Origin: Bifidobacterium sp. ESL0690
GTDB lineage: Bacteria > Actinomycetota > Actinomycetes > Actinomycetales > Bifidobacteriaceae
Assembly (NCBI RefSeq): GCF_029392315.1
Contig: NZ_CP113939.1
Location: 1,302,001 to 1,366,000, forward strand
Reading direction: 5' to 3'
Length of the DNA stretch: 64,000 bases
The notes under the pieces are model-generated. The model saw nothing but the letters and a program-made list of their open reading frames with translations. It was not told where the DNA came from and did not search any database. Below are positions 25,627 through 34,599 of the stretch, piece after piece; within the stretch, counting starts at the first letter, position 1, and every line of letters starts with the position of its first letter. Position numbers and translations under genes: made by a program.

Positions 25627-26724
25627 TCACTTTCCTTTGCGTTGTGAACGTTCTTCTACCGGGATGTAGTCAGTGTCGAGACCGAAGTATCGTGGGCCGA
25701 CCAGCTTGAGACCTTCTTCGGTGCGCCACTGCGGAGCGCAGGGCAGGCCCGCGACCAACACGCGCTTGCCGTATTTCACGGCCTCGTTCGGCACTGGTGT
25801 GTAGGTATCGTGGTCGACCAAGCAGATCAGATCGGGAGCGGTGGCGACGATGTCCCCATCGACCTCGCATTTGAGGTTCTCGTTCTGATAGGTCACGGAG
25901 GCCTCATGTCCCTTGTCCGAACCGATGCCGGCAAGCACCACCTTGCCGTAGTTGAAGGCGCCGCGCGTCTCACGAAGTACATCGGTGACCTTGCCGCTGA
26001 ACAGCCTGACACCGTGGGTCAGATCGAGGAAGCGCTGTTCGATACCCTTGGAATCCTCGCCTTCCTTGATGGAACGGATGGAACGGCCCAATTCCTGCGA
26101 CATGGTGACGATATTGGGCACGCACCAGTCACGGCACTTCTTGGCACTCATCGTATACTGGCAGGTCATGACCTGGCCGCCGACGGTGTTGGTGATGGAG
26201 CGGACGATGTCTTCAGTCCATTTGTTGGAGATGTTGTGCATCACACCGACGTTGCCCTTTTCGTCGCTATACGCCAATGGCGAGGACGAGACACCGCCGA
26301 TGGTGAAGGTGACCATCTGCAATTCCGGGAATGCACGGCCCATGCCGTCTGCGTCGACGACGGGAAGGCCACGACGGGCACCCGCGACGATCGGCAGCAT
26401 GGAGTTGACGCCACCGGCTTCGATGGGCATGGTCGCGTAGATCTTTTTGCCGGTCTCGCGTTCCATACGGTCGAAAAGACGATTGAAATCATCCTTGCCG
26501 CCGCCCTTTTCGGTCATCACCGTAGGAGCGCCGACCATGGCGCAAGGGGCGACGAATGCATCGTCAGGGATTTCCTCTGGTTCAATCAGAGTCACCGGGC
26601 CGCATTCCTTGACTGCCTGTATGGCGAGCAGACGACCGATATAAGGGTCGCCTCCACCGCCGGCACCAAGCAATGAGGCTCCCAAAGCGATATCGTTGAT
26701 TTCATCAATACCGATGGTTCTCAT
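25627..26724 (-). CDS. DUF917 (S-methyl-thiohydantoin desulfurase-like) protein A
   Basis: A 365-residue soluble protein with the N-terminal family signature DIALGASLLGAGGGGDPYIG and the VVDADGMGRAFPE segment. DUF917 has been renamed after S-methyl-thiohydantoin desulfurase, and in some organisms the domain is fused behind HyuA domains, which supports a joint role with the adjacent HyuA protein. The stop is two bases from the preferred hyuA start, so translation is probably coupled. It is a paralogue of the next protein upstream; both may form a hetero-oligomer. Confidence 0.8.
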   Translation of the reverse strand: MRTIGIDEINDIALGASLLGAGGGGDPYIGRLLAIQAVKECGPVTLIEPEEIPDDAFVAPCAMVGAPTVMTEKGGGKDDFNRLFDRMERETGKKIYATMPIEAGGVNSMLPIVAGARRGLPVVDADGMGRAFPELQMVTFTIGGVSSSPLAYSDEKGNVGVMHNISNKWTEDIVRSITNTVGGQVMTCQYTMSAKKCRDWCVPNIVTMSQELGRSIRSIKEGEDSKGIEQRFLDLTHGVRLFSGKVTDVLRETRGAFNYGKVVLAGIGSDKGHEASVTYQNENLKCEVDGDIVATAPDLICLVDHDTYTPVPNEAVKYGKRVLVAGLPCAPQWRTEEGLKLVGPRYFGLDTDYIPVEERSQRKGK

Positions 26725-26770
26725 TTATTTCCTGCCTTTCGAACATTTTCAAGATTCATTGTGCCTTCCT

Positions 26771-27868
26771 CTAAAGCTCGGATTGGATTGAGTCGAAGGG
26801 GATGTAATCGAGGTCGTAACCGAACCAGCGCGGTCCGGCCAGGTCGATGCCGGCCTGCGTATGCCAGACCTTGTCGGCTTCCAAGACGAGCAACAGAACA
26901 CGCTTGCCGTACTTCAGATTTTCGGTGGTCACCGGGGTGAAGGTGTCGGCATCCACCATGCAGATCAGATCCGGAACGGTGGCGACAGCCTTGCCGTCAA
27001 GGTAGGCAATCAGGTTTTCGTTCTGGAACTCCACGGCGGCCTGATGTCCGCGGGAGGAACGGATGCCTTCGAGCTTGGCCAGGCCGTAGTTGAATCCGCC
27101 TTTCGTTTCACGGGTCACGTCGGCAATCTTTGCCTCGATGATGCCTTTGGCCTTCATCTTTTTCAGGAATGCCTCGCGAGGTGTGACGCCTTCTTCGTCG
27201 GCGATTTCCTTGATGGTGCGGATGGTGCGGCCGATGAAACGTGCCTTGGTGAGCGAATCTCGGACGGCGGCCCGTTTCATCGTCTTGCCGCTCATCAGCT
27301 GGCCGAGGGCGATGCCCTGACCGCCCATTGCGTCGACGGCCGCCCTGCCAAGGTTCTCCATCCAGTCGTTGTCGATGGTGGTGAGCATCGCGACATTGCC
27401 TTTTTCGTCCGCGAAGGCCATCGGCCAGGTATGGACGCCGGCGATATTATACGAATCCTGCTGCAAGCCCGGGAAGGCGCGACCCATGCCGTCCACGTTG
27501 ACCAGCGGGATGCCGGCCACGGCCGAAGCGGCAACGGGGATGACCGAGTTCATGCCGCCTATTTCGGAGAGCACGAACGCGTTGAGGCTGTGACCCGTCT
27601 GTTCCTTCATGGCTTTGAGCAGATTGGGGAATTCGCATCCGTTGATGCCCTTTTCCGCCATTACGCTGGGCGCTCCGACACCGCCGATGGTGGCGACAAT
27701 CCAATCGTCAGGCACCTCTTCGGCGTCGTAGAGATCGATGCTGCCCACCTTTTCCAAGGCCTGACGTGCGATCAGGCTTCCCCCATAGGGGTCGCCTCCA
27801 CCGCCGGCTCCCAATAAGGAGGAACCGAGAGCGATATCGGGAATATCAGAAGAAACCAATTTTTGCAT
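26771..27868 (-). CDS. DUF917 (S-methyl-thiohydantoin desulfurase-like) protein B
   Basis: A 365-residue paralogue of the neighbouring DUF917 protein. It shares DIALGSSLLGAGGGGDPYGG, VGAPSVMAEKG, LVNVDGMGRAFPG and the C-terminal PDLICMVDADTFTPVT with it. I use the ATG at 27868, which has AGGT seven bases upstream. The GTG at 27877 would overlap the preceding permease gene. Only one base then separates it from the permease stop, indicating tight coupling of uptake and metabolism. The substrate is unknown. Confidence 0.8.
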   Translation of the reverse strand: MQKLVSSDIPDIALGSSLLGAGGGGDPYGGSLIARQALEKVGSIDLYDAEEVPDDWIVATIGGVGAPSVMAEKGINGCEFPNLLKAMKEQTGHSLNAFVLSEIGGMNSVIPVAASAVAGIPLVNVDGMGRAFPGLQQDSYNIAGVHTWPMAFADEKGNVAMLTTIDNDWMENLGRAAVDAMGGQGIALGQLMSGKTMKRAAVRDSLTKARFIGRTIRTIKEIADEEGVTPREAFLKKMKAKGIIEAKIADVTRETKGGFNYGLAKLEGIRSSRGHQAAVEFQNENLIAYLDGKAVATVPDLICMVDADTFTPVTTENLKYGKRVLLLVLEADKVWHTQAGIDLAGPRWFGYDLDYIPFDSIQSEL

Positions 27869-27869
27869 T

Positions 27870-29249
27870 TCATTCACCTTTGCGAGTCAATTGAATGGCG
27901 CCGGGGAATGCCGGCAGTTTCATGGCCTTGTATACCAAGACGTAAAGCAAAATCGAGACCACGATGCCGTTGACCGGCCCGAGGAAGAATGGGTGGTCAA
28001 GGAACGAGAGGGCAGGCACCGAAGCGAACGTGCCGCCGGTTATCAACGCGACGATGGAACCGCCGATGAACGAGACCAGACCGGGAACCGAGAACCCATC
28101 GAGTGGCTTGAAGTTTTCCGGACGCGCCTTGCGCACCAGCCAGTAGTCGGCGATCATGGCTCCTGCCAAGGCCGGAATCATCGCGGAAAGCACGGTGAGG
28201 AAGAGCTGGAAATAGTCCATGATGCCAGCCACCGCGAGGATGATGCCCAATATGCCCGAGATGGTCGTGGAGACCTTGTAGCCTTTGTCGCCCTTGTCTG
28301 CGATGACGGCAAATGCAAGCCCTGCGGAATAGGCATTGCTCACGTTGACGGACCAGGTGGACATGACCAGCGCGATCAGTGCCAATCCGGCCAATCCCAT
28401 GGAGGCCATGATCTTGGAGATGTCGCCGCCTGATTCGGGCTTGACGATGGCGAGCATCGCTCCCATCACCAGAAGAATGACCATCGGAGGCCAGATGCCG
28501 ATGATGCTGGAGAGCACCGCACCCTTACGGTCCTTGGCGTACCTCGAAAAGTCCCCGACCGTCGCCCCACCGACAGCGAAGAAACCGACCGCGATATTGA
28601 TGCCGGCGACCAGACCGATGCTCTGCTTGGGCACGTAGGAGAAAAGACTGGACATGCCAGTGGTGGACACGGAAGTGAAAAGCCCGTATACACAAATGAT
28701 GAAGAGCAGCGGCGCGGCGATATAGTTGACCCATTTGACACCATCGAAGCCAAGAACCGCGGTGATTAGCATCAGCAGGCCCAATACAATCTCGCAAATC
28801 TGTGGTGAGATCGACCAGCCGAATTTGGCGGCCATCAGCGAGAAGGACGAGCCACAGACGGCCGCCTGAACGCTGAACCAGCCGATAAGGCTGATGCCGA
28901 TGATGATGGAGATGACGTAGCGGCCACCCTTGCGGCCCAGAGCCGCTGACGACATGGCCGAGGTCGGCAGGCCGGTGTCGGTGGCTTCCATAGCCACGAA
29001 GCACATGTAGGCCTCGATGATGCCGAATCCGATCAGCGCCGCCAGGAAGGCGTCGCGCAGAGTCAGCCCTGCGCCTAGAATCGCGCCGGTCATCAGTGTC
29101 GATACATTAATCGACTGGCCTATCCAGATCAGCGCGATTGACCACCAATTTCTTCTTTGATTTTGAGGCACATACAGACTGTTTTCCTTATATTCCGCCT
29201 CTGAGCCCTCCGAGGAATCAATTCCCGGCTGGGCTGACGTCGTCGTCAT
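27870..29249 (-). CDS. NCS1-family nucleobase/hydantoin permease
   Basis: A 459-residue protein with about 12 hydrophobic helices and NCS1 features resembling CodB: ALIWIGQSINVSTLMTGA near the start, IGWFSVQAAVCG in the third helix region, VGDFSRYAKDRKG, and MSTWSVNVSNAYSAGLA. NCS1 carriers import cytosine, purines, allantoin or hydantoins with a cation. It ends one base before the DUF917-B start. It is the second permease of the operon and differs clearly from the first. Confidence 0.85.
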   Translation of the reverse strand: MTTTSAQPGIDSSEGSEAEYKENSLYVPQNQRRNWWSIALIWIGQSINVSTLMTGAILGAGLTLRDAFLAALIGFGIIEAYMCFVAMEATDTGLPTSAMSSAALGRKGGRYVISIIIGISLIGWFSVQAAVCGSSFSLMAAKFGWSISPQICEIVLGLLMLITAVLGFDGVKWVNYIAAPLLFIICVYGLFTSVSTTGMSSLFSYVPKQSIGLVAGINIAVGFFAVGGATVGDFSRYAKDRKGAVLSSIIGIWPPMVILLVMGAMLAIVKPESGGDISKIMASMGLAGLALIALVMSTWSVNVSNAYSAGLAFAVIADKGDKGYKVSTTISGILGIILAVAGIMDYFQLFLTVLSAMIPALAGAMIADYWLVRKARPENFKPLDGFSVPGLVSFIGGSIVALITGGTFASVPALSFLDHPFFLGPVNGIVVSILLYVLVYKAMKLPAFPGAIQLTRKGE

Positions 29250-29289
29250 GAAGATACTGCTCCTTTTTATAAAATAATGTGACTTATTA

Positions 29290-29307
29290 TTGTTTACTTA
29301 TTAACAA
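29290..29307. repeat. Short inverted repeat inside the operon
   Basis: TTGTT and AACAA are separated by eight bases in the 88-base gap between the nitrilase and the second permease. It may be an operator half-site pair or an mRNA processing hairpin. It is short enough to be chance. Confidence 0.25.
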
Positions 29308-29337
29308 CAGATGCGATAATTCCGATCATGTGCGGCT

Positions 29338-30150
29338 TCAGGGAAGCAGCACATCCTGATAGAGTTCCGGACGTCGGTCGCGCAGATAAGGACTGGTCTG
29401 GCGGTTGGAGACCACCTTGGCCAAGTCGATGTCGACGCTCAGCACATCTTCCTTCTGCTCCTCAAGCTCGGCGATGACACGCCCGCGCGGATCGCAAACC
29501 CGGCTGTGGCCGCCCATATAAAGGTCCTGTTCCCGACCGTACCGATTGACCGCGGCGAGGAAAACCGTGTTTTCCAAAGCCCGGGCGGGGGTGTTGATGT
29601 TCCAGATGTCGTTATCCGGTTCGCACCAGGCCGAGGGACAGATTACAATTTGCGCGCCTTTGAGCGCCAACTCGCGTGCGACCTCGGGGAATCCCATGTC
29701 GTAGCAGATCATCAGGCCGACAGTGCCGAAGTCGGTATGGAAAACCGGCGTGCCGTTGCCGCCTTTGAAGTAGAAGCGTTCCTTGGCCCACAGATGCTGC
29801 TTGTCGTAGACCCCGGCGATATTGCCGTCCCGGTCGATCAGCACCGAACTGTTGAACGGAACACCAGGCAGGTCGTCGTGATAGAGCGCGATGGAAGCGA
29901 CGACGTAGACCCTAGCCTTGCGCGCCGCCTCCCTCATCGCAGTGATGCTGGGACCATCGAGAGGCTCGGCAAGTTCGGTGATACGAGGACCGACCACATC
30001 GAGCTGGTAGCCGGTGCTGAACAGTTCGGGAAACACGATGATGTCCGCGTCCTGCTCTCCTGCAGCCTCGATAAGTTTCAATGCCTTGGCGACATTGGCT
30101 TTGGTGTCGCACAGTACGCTTTCGAACTGTGACAATACGATTTTCGCCAT
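29338..30150 (-). CDS. Nitrilase-superfamily carbon-nitrogen hydrolase
   Basis: A 270-residue enzyme with the full catalytic triad Glu42 (FPELFSTGY), Lys117 (YDKQHLW) and Cys149 (MICYDMGFPE). It resembles the amidase/N-carbamoyl-amino-acid hydrolase side of the superfamily more than true nitrilases. In this operon it could hydrolyse the open-chain amide or ureido product of ring opening; that is inference. It lies 22 bases after the first permease and 88 bases before the second. Only a weak ribosome binding site is seen. Confidence 0.85.
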   Translation of the reverse strand: MAKIVLSQFESVLCDTKANVAKALKLIEAAGEQDADIIVFPELFSTGYQLDVVGPRITELAEPLDGPSITAMREAARKARVYVVASIALYHDDLPGVPFNSSVLIDRDGNIAGVYDKQHLWAKERFYFKGGNGTPVFHTDFGTVGLMICYDMGFPEVARELALKGAQIVICPSAWCEPDNDIWNINTPARALENTVFLAAVNRYGREQDLYMGGHSRVCDPRGRVIAELEEQKEDVLSVDIDLAKVVSNRQTSPYLRDRRPELYQDVLLP

Positions 30151-30172
30151 GCTTAAGCCCCGCTGTGTCTCT

Positions 30173-31588
30173 TCAGAGGACCTGGCTGGTGTGGGCGAAC
30201 TCGATGGTCTTCACGCCCTTGACCTTGGCCATGATCTCCATGACCACCCAGTACAACAACGCGGAGATGATCAACGAATTGAGTCCGGGAATGCCGATGG
30301 AATAGATGCTTGTGATTTCACCGATCGCGAAGCCCAAGACCCAGACAATCAGGGACACCGGATTCCATTTTTCAACGCTGGAAGGCAGCGTGCCGGATGC
30401 ACGCGTCGCTTCGAGATCCTTGCGTCCCTGACGACGGAGAATGTAGTAGTCGATGACCATGATGCCGGCAACCGGCGGAACCGCGACGCCCAGCAACGTC
30501 AGGAAGTTGGTGAAGTACTTGAGGATGCCGATTACGGAGAGGAAGGTTCCCACGATGCCCAGGCTCCAGACGAGGACGTTACGGTTGAGCTTGCGGTTGA
30601 ACACGGCATTGATCATGGTGGAAAGCCCAAGCGAAGAAGAATACAGGTTGATGTCGTTGAGCTTGACCGTCGAGGTGATGACGATGATTACACCGACGAT
30701 TCCCGAGGTCTTCATCATCATGTCGACCACATTGTTGGTGCCGGTGGCGTGGGCCAGAAGCACTGCCAGAAGGTTCATGCCCAACTCGCCGACGAACGTA
30801 CCGATCAGAGTCATCCAGAAGACCTGCTTGCCGTTCTTGAGATAACGGCCATAATCGGGTGTAGCAATCGCTCCGGCAATGAATCCGCCGGTTACCATCG
30901 TCGTGGCCGCGCCAAGCGAAAGCGCCGGGCCAGGGGCGGGAGAAGTGAACAGCGTCATGAACGGAGTGGACTGGAAGACATGGAATGACGCGTAAAGCAC
31001 GACGATGATGAACAGCGGCACCAGCACGGTTGCGAAATCGGCAATCGCATTGACTCCGAAGACCACGAGCAAGGTAATGGCCAGGCCGGTTACAATCGAC
31101 CAGCCAGGCGTTTCGAACTTCCCCAGAAAATCGGTGAACGGGATGATGCTGGAAAGACCATTACCGAAAACCGAATTCTGAACGCCGAACCAGCCGACCA
31201 TGGAAATGGCCATCACCCCGCCGAAAATGGCTGAGCCCATTTTGCCGAAACCTGTCCAGCGAGACAGAAGACTGGTGGAAAGTCCTTCGCGTGCGGCTGC
31301 GGTACCGAGCGCCCAGCTGATGATTTCAAGAAGTACCGAACCGAGCATCGTGGCCCAGAACGCACCCCAGAACGTCATGCCATAACCCAGGGCCGCACCG
31401 AGCACCAGCTGGGAGACGCAGCAAATGCTGCCGATACGGATCAGCAATATTTTCCAGAACGGTTTTTTCGCGTGGGCAGGTACTCTTGAAAGCGTGTAAT
31501 CGTTGTCTTCGACGACCCCTTCTGAGCTGCTTTTTGATATATTCTCAGGCTGTGTGCCTGGCGTGTTTGATTTTTGAGCTGAAGACAT
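30173..31588 (-). CDS. NCS1-family cytosine permease-like transporter
   Basis: A 471-residue membrane protein, the first gene of the operon. It has about 12 helices with the NCS1 pattern: LVLGAALGYGMTFWGAFWATMLG, MVGWFGVQNSVFGNGLS, TPDYGRYLKNGKQVF and NDINLYSSSLGLS. It is closer to CodB-type carriers by motif but has no diagnostic substrate residue that I can use. AAAGGT lies eight bases before the ATG. A promoter-like region with an 8-bp inverted repeat precedes it. Confidence 0.85.
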   Translation of the reverse strand: MSSAQKSNTPGTQPENISKSSSEGVVEDNDYTLSRVPAHAKKPFWKILLIRIGSICCVSQLVLGAALGYGMTFWGAFWATMLGSVLLEIISWALGTAAAREGLSTSLLSRWTGFGKMGSAIFGGVMAISMVGWFGVQNSVFGNGLSSIIPFTDFLGKFETPGWSIVTGLAITLLVVFGVNAIADFATVLVPLFIIVVLYASFHVFQSTPFMTLFTSPAPGPALSLGAATTMVTGGFIAGAIATPDYGRYLKNGKQVFWMTLIGTFVGELGMNLLAVLLAHATGTNNVVDMMMKTSGIVGVIIVITSTVKLNDINLYSSSLGLSTMINAVFNRKLNRNVLVWSLGIVGTFLSVIGILKYFTNFLTLLGVAVPPVAGIMVIDYYILRRQGRKDLEATRASGTLPSSVEKWNPVSLIVWVLGFAIGEITSIYSIGIPGLNSLIISALLYWVVMEIMAKVKGVKTIEFAHTSQVL

Positions 31589-31632
31589 CCCCTCATACCT
31601 TTCTTCTCAAAAGAGTGCCGAAACACCGAATT

Positions 31633-31664
31633 CGCATTATTAAGCAATCGATATGCATAATGCG
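31633..31664. promoter_or_regulatory. Candidate operator upstream of the catabolic operon
   Basis: CGCATTAT (31633-31640) and ATAATGCG (31657-31664) form an inverted repeat with half-sites 24 bases apart centre to centre, 45-76 bases upstream of the first permease start. This is a usual place and form for a dimeric regulator site; no regulator gene is in the operon. Confidence 0.4.
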
Positions 31665-31699
31665 GAAACAATAAAATGCACTTTTAAAAAAATATCATA

Positions 31700-31728
31700 A
31701 ATGCAAATGAAACTAGGCATTGTGTCAA
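31700..31728 (-). promoter_or_regulatory. Candidate promoter of the catabolic operon
   Basis: On the minus strand TTGACA (31723-31728) is followed after 17 bases by TGCATT (31700-31705). The -35 is perfect and the -10 poor. The surrounding region is AT-rich and lies between def and the first permease. Confidence 0.4.
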
Positions 31729-31861
31729 AATCTGAAATAATTAATAGATTTTTTATCCAAAACTGTATAAAAAGATGAAAATTATTTGTTTGCCTATAAG
31801 GTTTAGGAAAATATGGCCAGATATCGAAACAGCTGAATACTGTGAAGGCCGTGCTTGGCAA

Positions 31862-31901
31862 AAATCTGCCCCCAAAATGACGACTTGTCACACTGGGGGC
31901 A
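31862..31901 (-). terminator. Terminator after def
   Basis: On the minus strand TGCCCCCA and TGGGGGCA pair around a 19-base loop and are followed by GATTTTTG. A second perfect 10-bp hairpin (TTGCAATCTG, 31904-31913, with CAGATTGCAA, 31926-31935) lies between it and the def stop. Confidence 0.7.
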
Positions 31902-31945
31902 AATTGCAATCTGCTCTCTTTTCTTCAGATTGCAAACATATCCTG

Positions 31946-32428
31946 CTAATTCAGGGATCGCATGCGGCGCATGGCCTCGCGGCGTTCTTCCTTTTCAAGG
32001 CGATCGAGGTAAATGTGCCCGTCGAGATGATCGGTTTCGTGCTGGAGCATGCGGCCCATGATGCCGGTGCCTTCCACGACGATGGTCTTGCCGTCGAGAT
32101 TGATGCCGCGAACACGGGCGTAATCGGCGCGACGGGTCTTGTACCAGAGTTTGGGAACCGAAAGGCAGCCTTCGTCGCCGTACTGCTCTCCCCTGGTCTC
32201 TTCGATGACCGGGTTCAGGACGTAACCGAGTTTGCCGTCGATGTTGTAGGAGAAAGCGCGCAGGCTGATGCCGATCTGGTTTGCTGAAAGTCCCGCGCGA
32301 CCGGGATCATCGACCGTATCCAGCAAATCCTGCACCATGTTGCGCACCGCGGGGGTGATCTCGCGAATCGGTTCACACGGGGTTCTCAACACCGGATCGG
32401 GCACGACCCTTATTTCTCGTAACGCCAA
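31946..32428 (-). CDS. def: Peptide deformylase
   Basis: A 160-residue enzyme that removes the formyl group from nascent proteins. All three motifs are present: GLSANQ (residues 46-51, where GLAAxQ is more usual), EGCLSVP with metal ligand Cys88, and QHETDHLDG with ligands His130 and His134 and catalytic Glu131. It is 32 bases downstream of the acyl-CoA ligase gene. Confidence 0.95.
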   Translation of the reverse strand: MALREIRVVPDPVLRTPCEPIREITPAVRNMVQDLLDTVDDPGRAGLSANQIGISLRAFSYNIDGKLGYVLNPVIEETRGEQYGDEGCLSVPKLWYKTRRADYARVRGINLDGKTIVVEGTGIMGRMLQHETDHLDGHIYLDRLEKEERREAMRRMRSLN

Positions 32429-32460
32429 TGCACTGCTCCTCTTGATGCCTTAACGGCTGT

Positions 32461-34506
32461 TTACTTCTGGTCCGGCAAGTCTTTTCCTTCGGCATCAGCC
32501 TTTGGAGCTTTCTTCCAAGGATCCTCGCCCTCACGCTCGGCGTCATGCCCAGCCTCGTGTTCGGCAAGGCGGGCTCCGACATTCTGCTTGGCCTGTTCGT
32601 AGGCCTCGCGAACCTTCGGAGTGGCCTGACGCATGGATTCAGTGGTCTTGTCGATGAATCCTGCGGTGGCCGACGGTGCCGGCTTGACTCGCGTCTTAGG
32701 AGTATAGACCTGCGTGTTGATGAGATCGGCATAGTGTTTCAGGACCTCGCCACGCACGACCTTCATGCTCGGGGTAAGCATGCCGTTCTCCTGAGTGAAC
32801 TGATCTTCGACGATGACGAACTTGCGCACGGATTCGGCGCGGGAAACCGAGCTGTTGGCCTGGTCGATATATTGCTGGACGTAGGCACGAACCGCATCGT
32901 TCTTGCAGATTTCGGCCATCGGCATGTTTTCATCCATGCCGTTGTTGGCAAGCCACGAACGCACCATTTCGGGGTCGAGTTCGATAAGCGCCGCGATGAA
33001 GGGGCGGCCGTCGCCGATGACCACGGCGTGGGAAACGATCGGGCAGGTGCCGATGGTGTCTTCCATCGGGGCAGGGCTCACGTTCTTGCCGCCGGCAGTG
33101 ATGATGATGTCTTTCTTACGGCCGGTGATGTAGACGAAGCCGTCGTCGTCGATCTGCGCGATGTCGCCGGAATGGACCCAACCGCCCGGTTCCTTGGCTT
33201 CGGCGGTAAGTTCGGGCTGTTTGTAGTAGCCCAGGAAAACGTCCTCGCCGTTAATGAGCAGCTCATCGTCATCGGCAAGTTTGACGGCGATGCCGGTGCC
33301 CGGACGCCCGACGGCCCCGACCTTGTTGAAGTCTTGGAAGGCTACGATGCAGGGCGCGGCGGTTTCTGTCATGCCGTAACCCTGGATGAAGGTGATTCCG
33401 TCCATGCCGTTGAAGAAGTGCGCCAGATCGGCGTTCATCGGAGCACCGCCGCAGGCGACATACTTGAGGTTCGGGCCCAAGGCACTGCGCACCGAGGCTC
33501 CGACGGTCTTCATATAGAACTTGTGTTCCAGACGCTCGGCAAGGGTGTGTCCGCGCCCTTCCTGTCCGTCCTTCGACCACTTGACGAAATGTTTGAACGC
33601 CATGTTGAAGATGCGGCCCTGCAATCCGGCACCGGCTTTCTGTGAAGCGGCGTTGTAGACCTTCTCGAACACACGCGGGACGCCGAGCAGATAGGTCGGC
33701 TTGAACGTGCGCAGATCGGTCAGGAGATGCTTGGCGCTTGGCGTATAGCCGACAACACCCTGAGCGCCGATGGCGACGTATTGGATGTATCTGGCGAAGC
33801 AATGTGCCAACGGCAGGAAGAGCAACAATCGGCTCGGCTGGTAGAGCATATCATCGAGCACGGCCCAGCCGATGAATGTCGTGGAAACGAAATTGCGATG
33901 CGAAAGCATGACACCCTTGGGTGCACCGGTAGATCCGGAGGTGTAGACGATGGTCAGCATGTCGTCGGCACGCACGCGCGAAATGGCCTCATCAAGCTCT
34001 TCGTCGCTTACCGAAGTGCCGAAATCGGAGACGGCTTCAAGTCCGCCCTCTTGTAGGTTGAACACGTATTTGAGACCGTCACGGTCACGGCGGAATTCCT
34101 CAAGCGTCTGGGTGTGTTCCGCATCTCCGCCGAAAGCGACGATCGGGTCGACGTCCTCGACGATGCCCTTGGCCTGCTTGGGCGAATCCGTTTCGTAAAT
34201 CGGCACGCTCACCGCACCGATGGCAGCGCAAGCGAAATCGACCACTCCCCATTCGTAGCTGGTGGCGGCGTAGATGACGACCATGCTTCCGGCCTTGGCT
34301 CCCAGCCCGATGAGACCCTTGGCGACCTTGCGTACGCGCTCAAGCATTTCACCGGCGGTGACGGTGTGCCATTGCTGGGTATCCTCATCGAGCCATTCGG
34401 CTATGGTTCCGTCCGGGTCCTTTCCGGCTCGCTTGGACAACAGGGAATAGATGGTGTCCTTATCGGTGGTTTTGGTGACAGGATCCAAATAGAATTCTCG
34501 CAACAT
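32461..34506 (-). CDS. fadD: Long-chain acyl-CoA ligase (AMP-binding)
   Basis: About 681 residues from the ATG at 34506; the upstream TTG at 34569 adds residues that do not look conserved. The AMP-binding P-loop YTSGSTGAPKGV, the GYGMTETAAPC motif and GWVHSGDIAQIDDDGFVYITGRKKD are complete, so the enzyme should activate fatty acids via acyl-AMP. The C-terminal 80 residues after the ligase fold are charged and rich in Ala, Lys and Glu. It lies just upstream of def. Bifidobacteria do not oxidise fatty acids, so a role in lipid uptake or recycling is more likely. Confidence 0.9.
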   Translation of the reverse strand: MLREFYLDPVTKTTDKDTIYSLLSKRAGKDPDGTIAEWLDEDTQQWHTVTAGEMLERVRKVAKGLIGLGAKAGSMVVIYAATSYEWGVVDFACAAIGAVSVPIYETDSPKQAKGIVEDVDPIVAFGGDAEHTQTLEEFRRDRDGLKYVFNLQEGGLEAVSDFGTSVSDEELDEAISRVRADDMLTIVYTSGSTGAPKGVMLSHRNFVSTTFIGWAVLDDMLYQPSRLLLFLPLAHCFARYIQYVAIGAQGVVGYTPSAKHLLTDLRTFKPTYLLGVPRVFEKVYNAASQKAGAGLQGRIFNMAFKHFVKWSKDGQEGRGHTLAERLEHKFYMKTVGASVRSALGPNLKYVACGGAPMNADLAHFFNGMDGITFIQGYGMTETAAPCIVAFQDFNKVGAVGRPGTGIAVKLADDDELLINGEDVFLGYYKQPELTAEAKEPGGWVHSGDIAQIDDDGFVYITGRKKDIIITAGGKNVSPAPMEDTIGTCPIVSHAVVIGDGRPFIAALIELDPEMVRSWLANNGMDENMPMAEICKNDAVRAYVQQYIDQANSSVSRAESVRKFVIVEDQFTQENGMLTPSMKVVRGEVLKHYADLINTQVYTPKTRVKPAPSATAGFIDKTTESMRQATPKVREAYEQAKQNVGARLAEHEAGHDAEREGEDPWKKAPKADAEGKDLPDQK

Positions 34507-34599
34507 AGATTCAACTATACGCAACCGTAACCCCAATGCTACGTTAGCGTAACTTTTAATACAATCCAATAATTACAGGTATCAGGCTTATTCTCCGAA

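Larger units (their letters stand above)
31589..31945. other. Intergenic region upstream of the catabolic operon
   Basis: A 357-base AT-rich gap. It holds the candidate promoter and operator of the operon, and at its right end two hairpins behind def. No small gene with a ribosome binding site is convincing. Confidence 0.6.
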
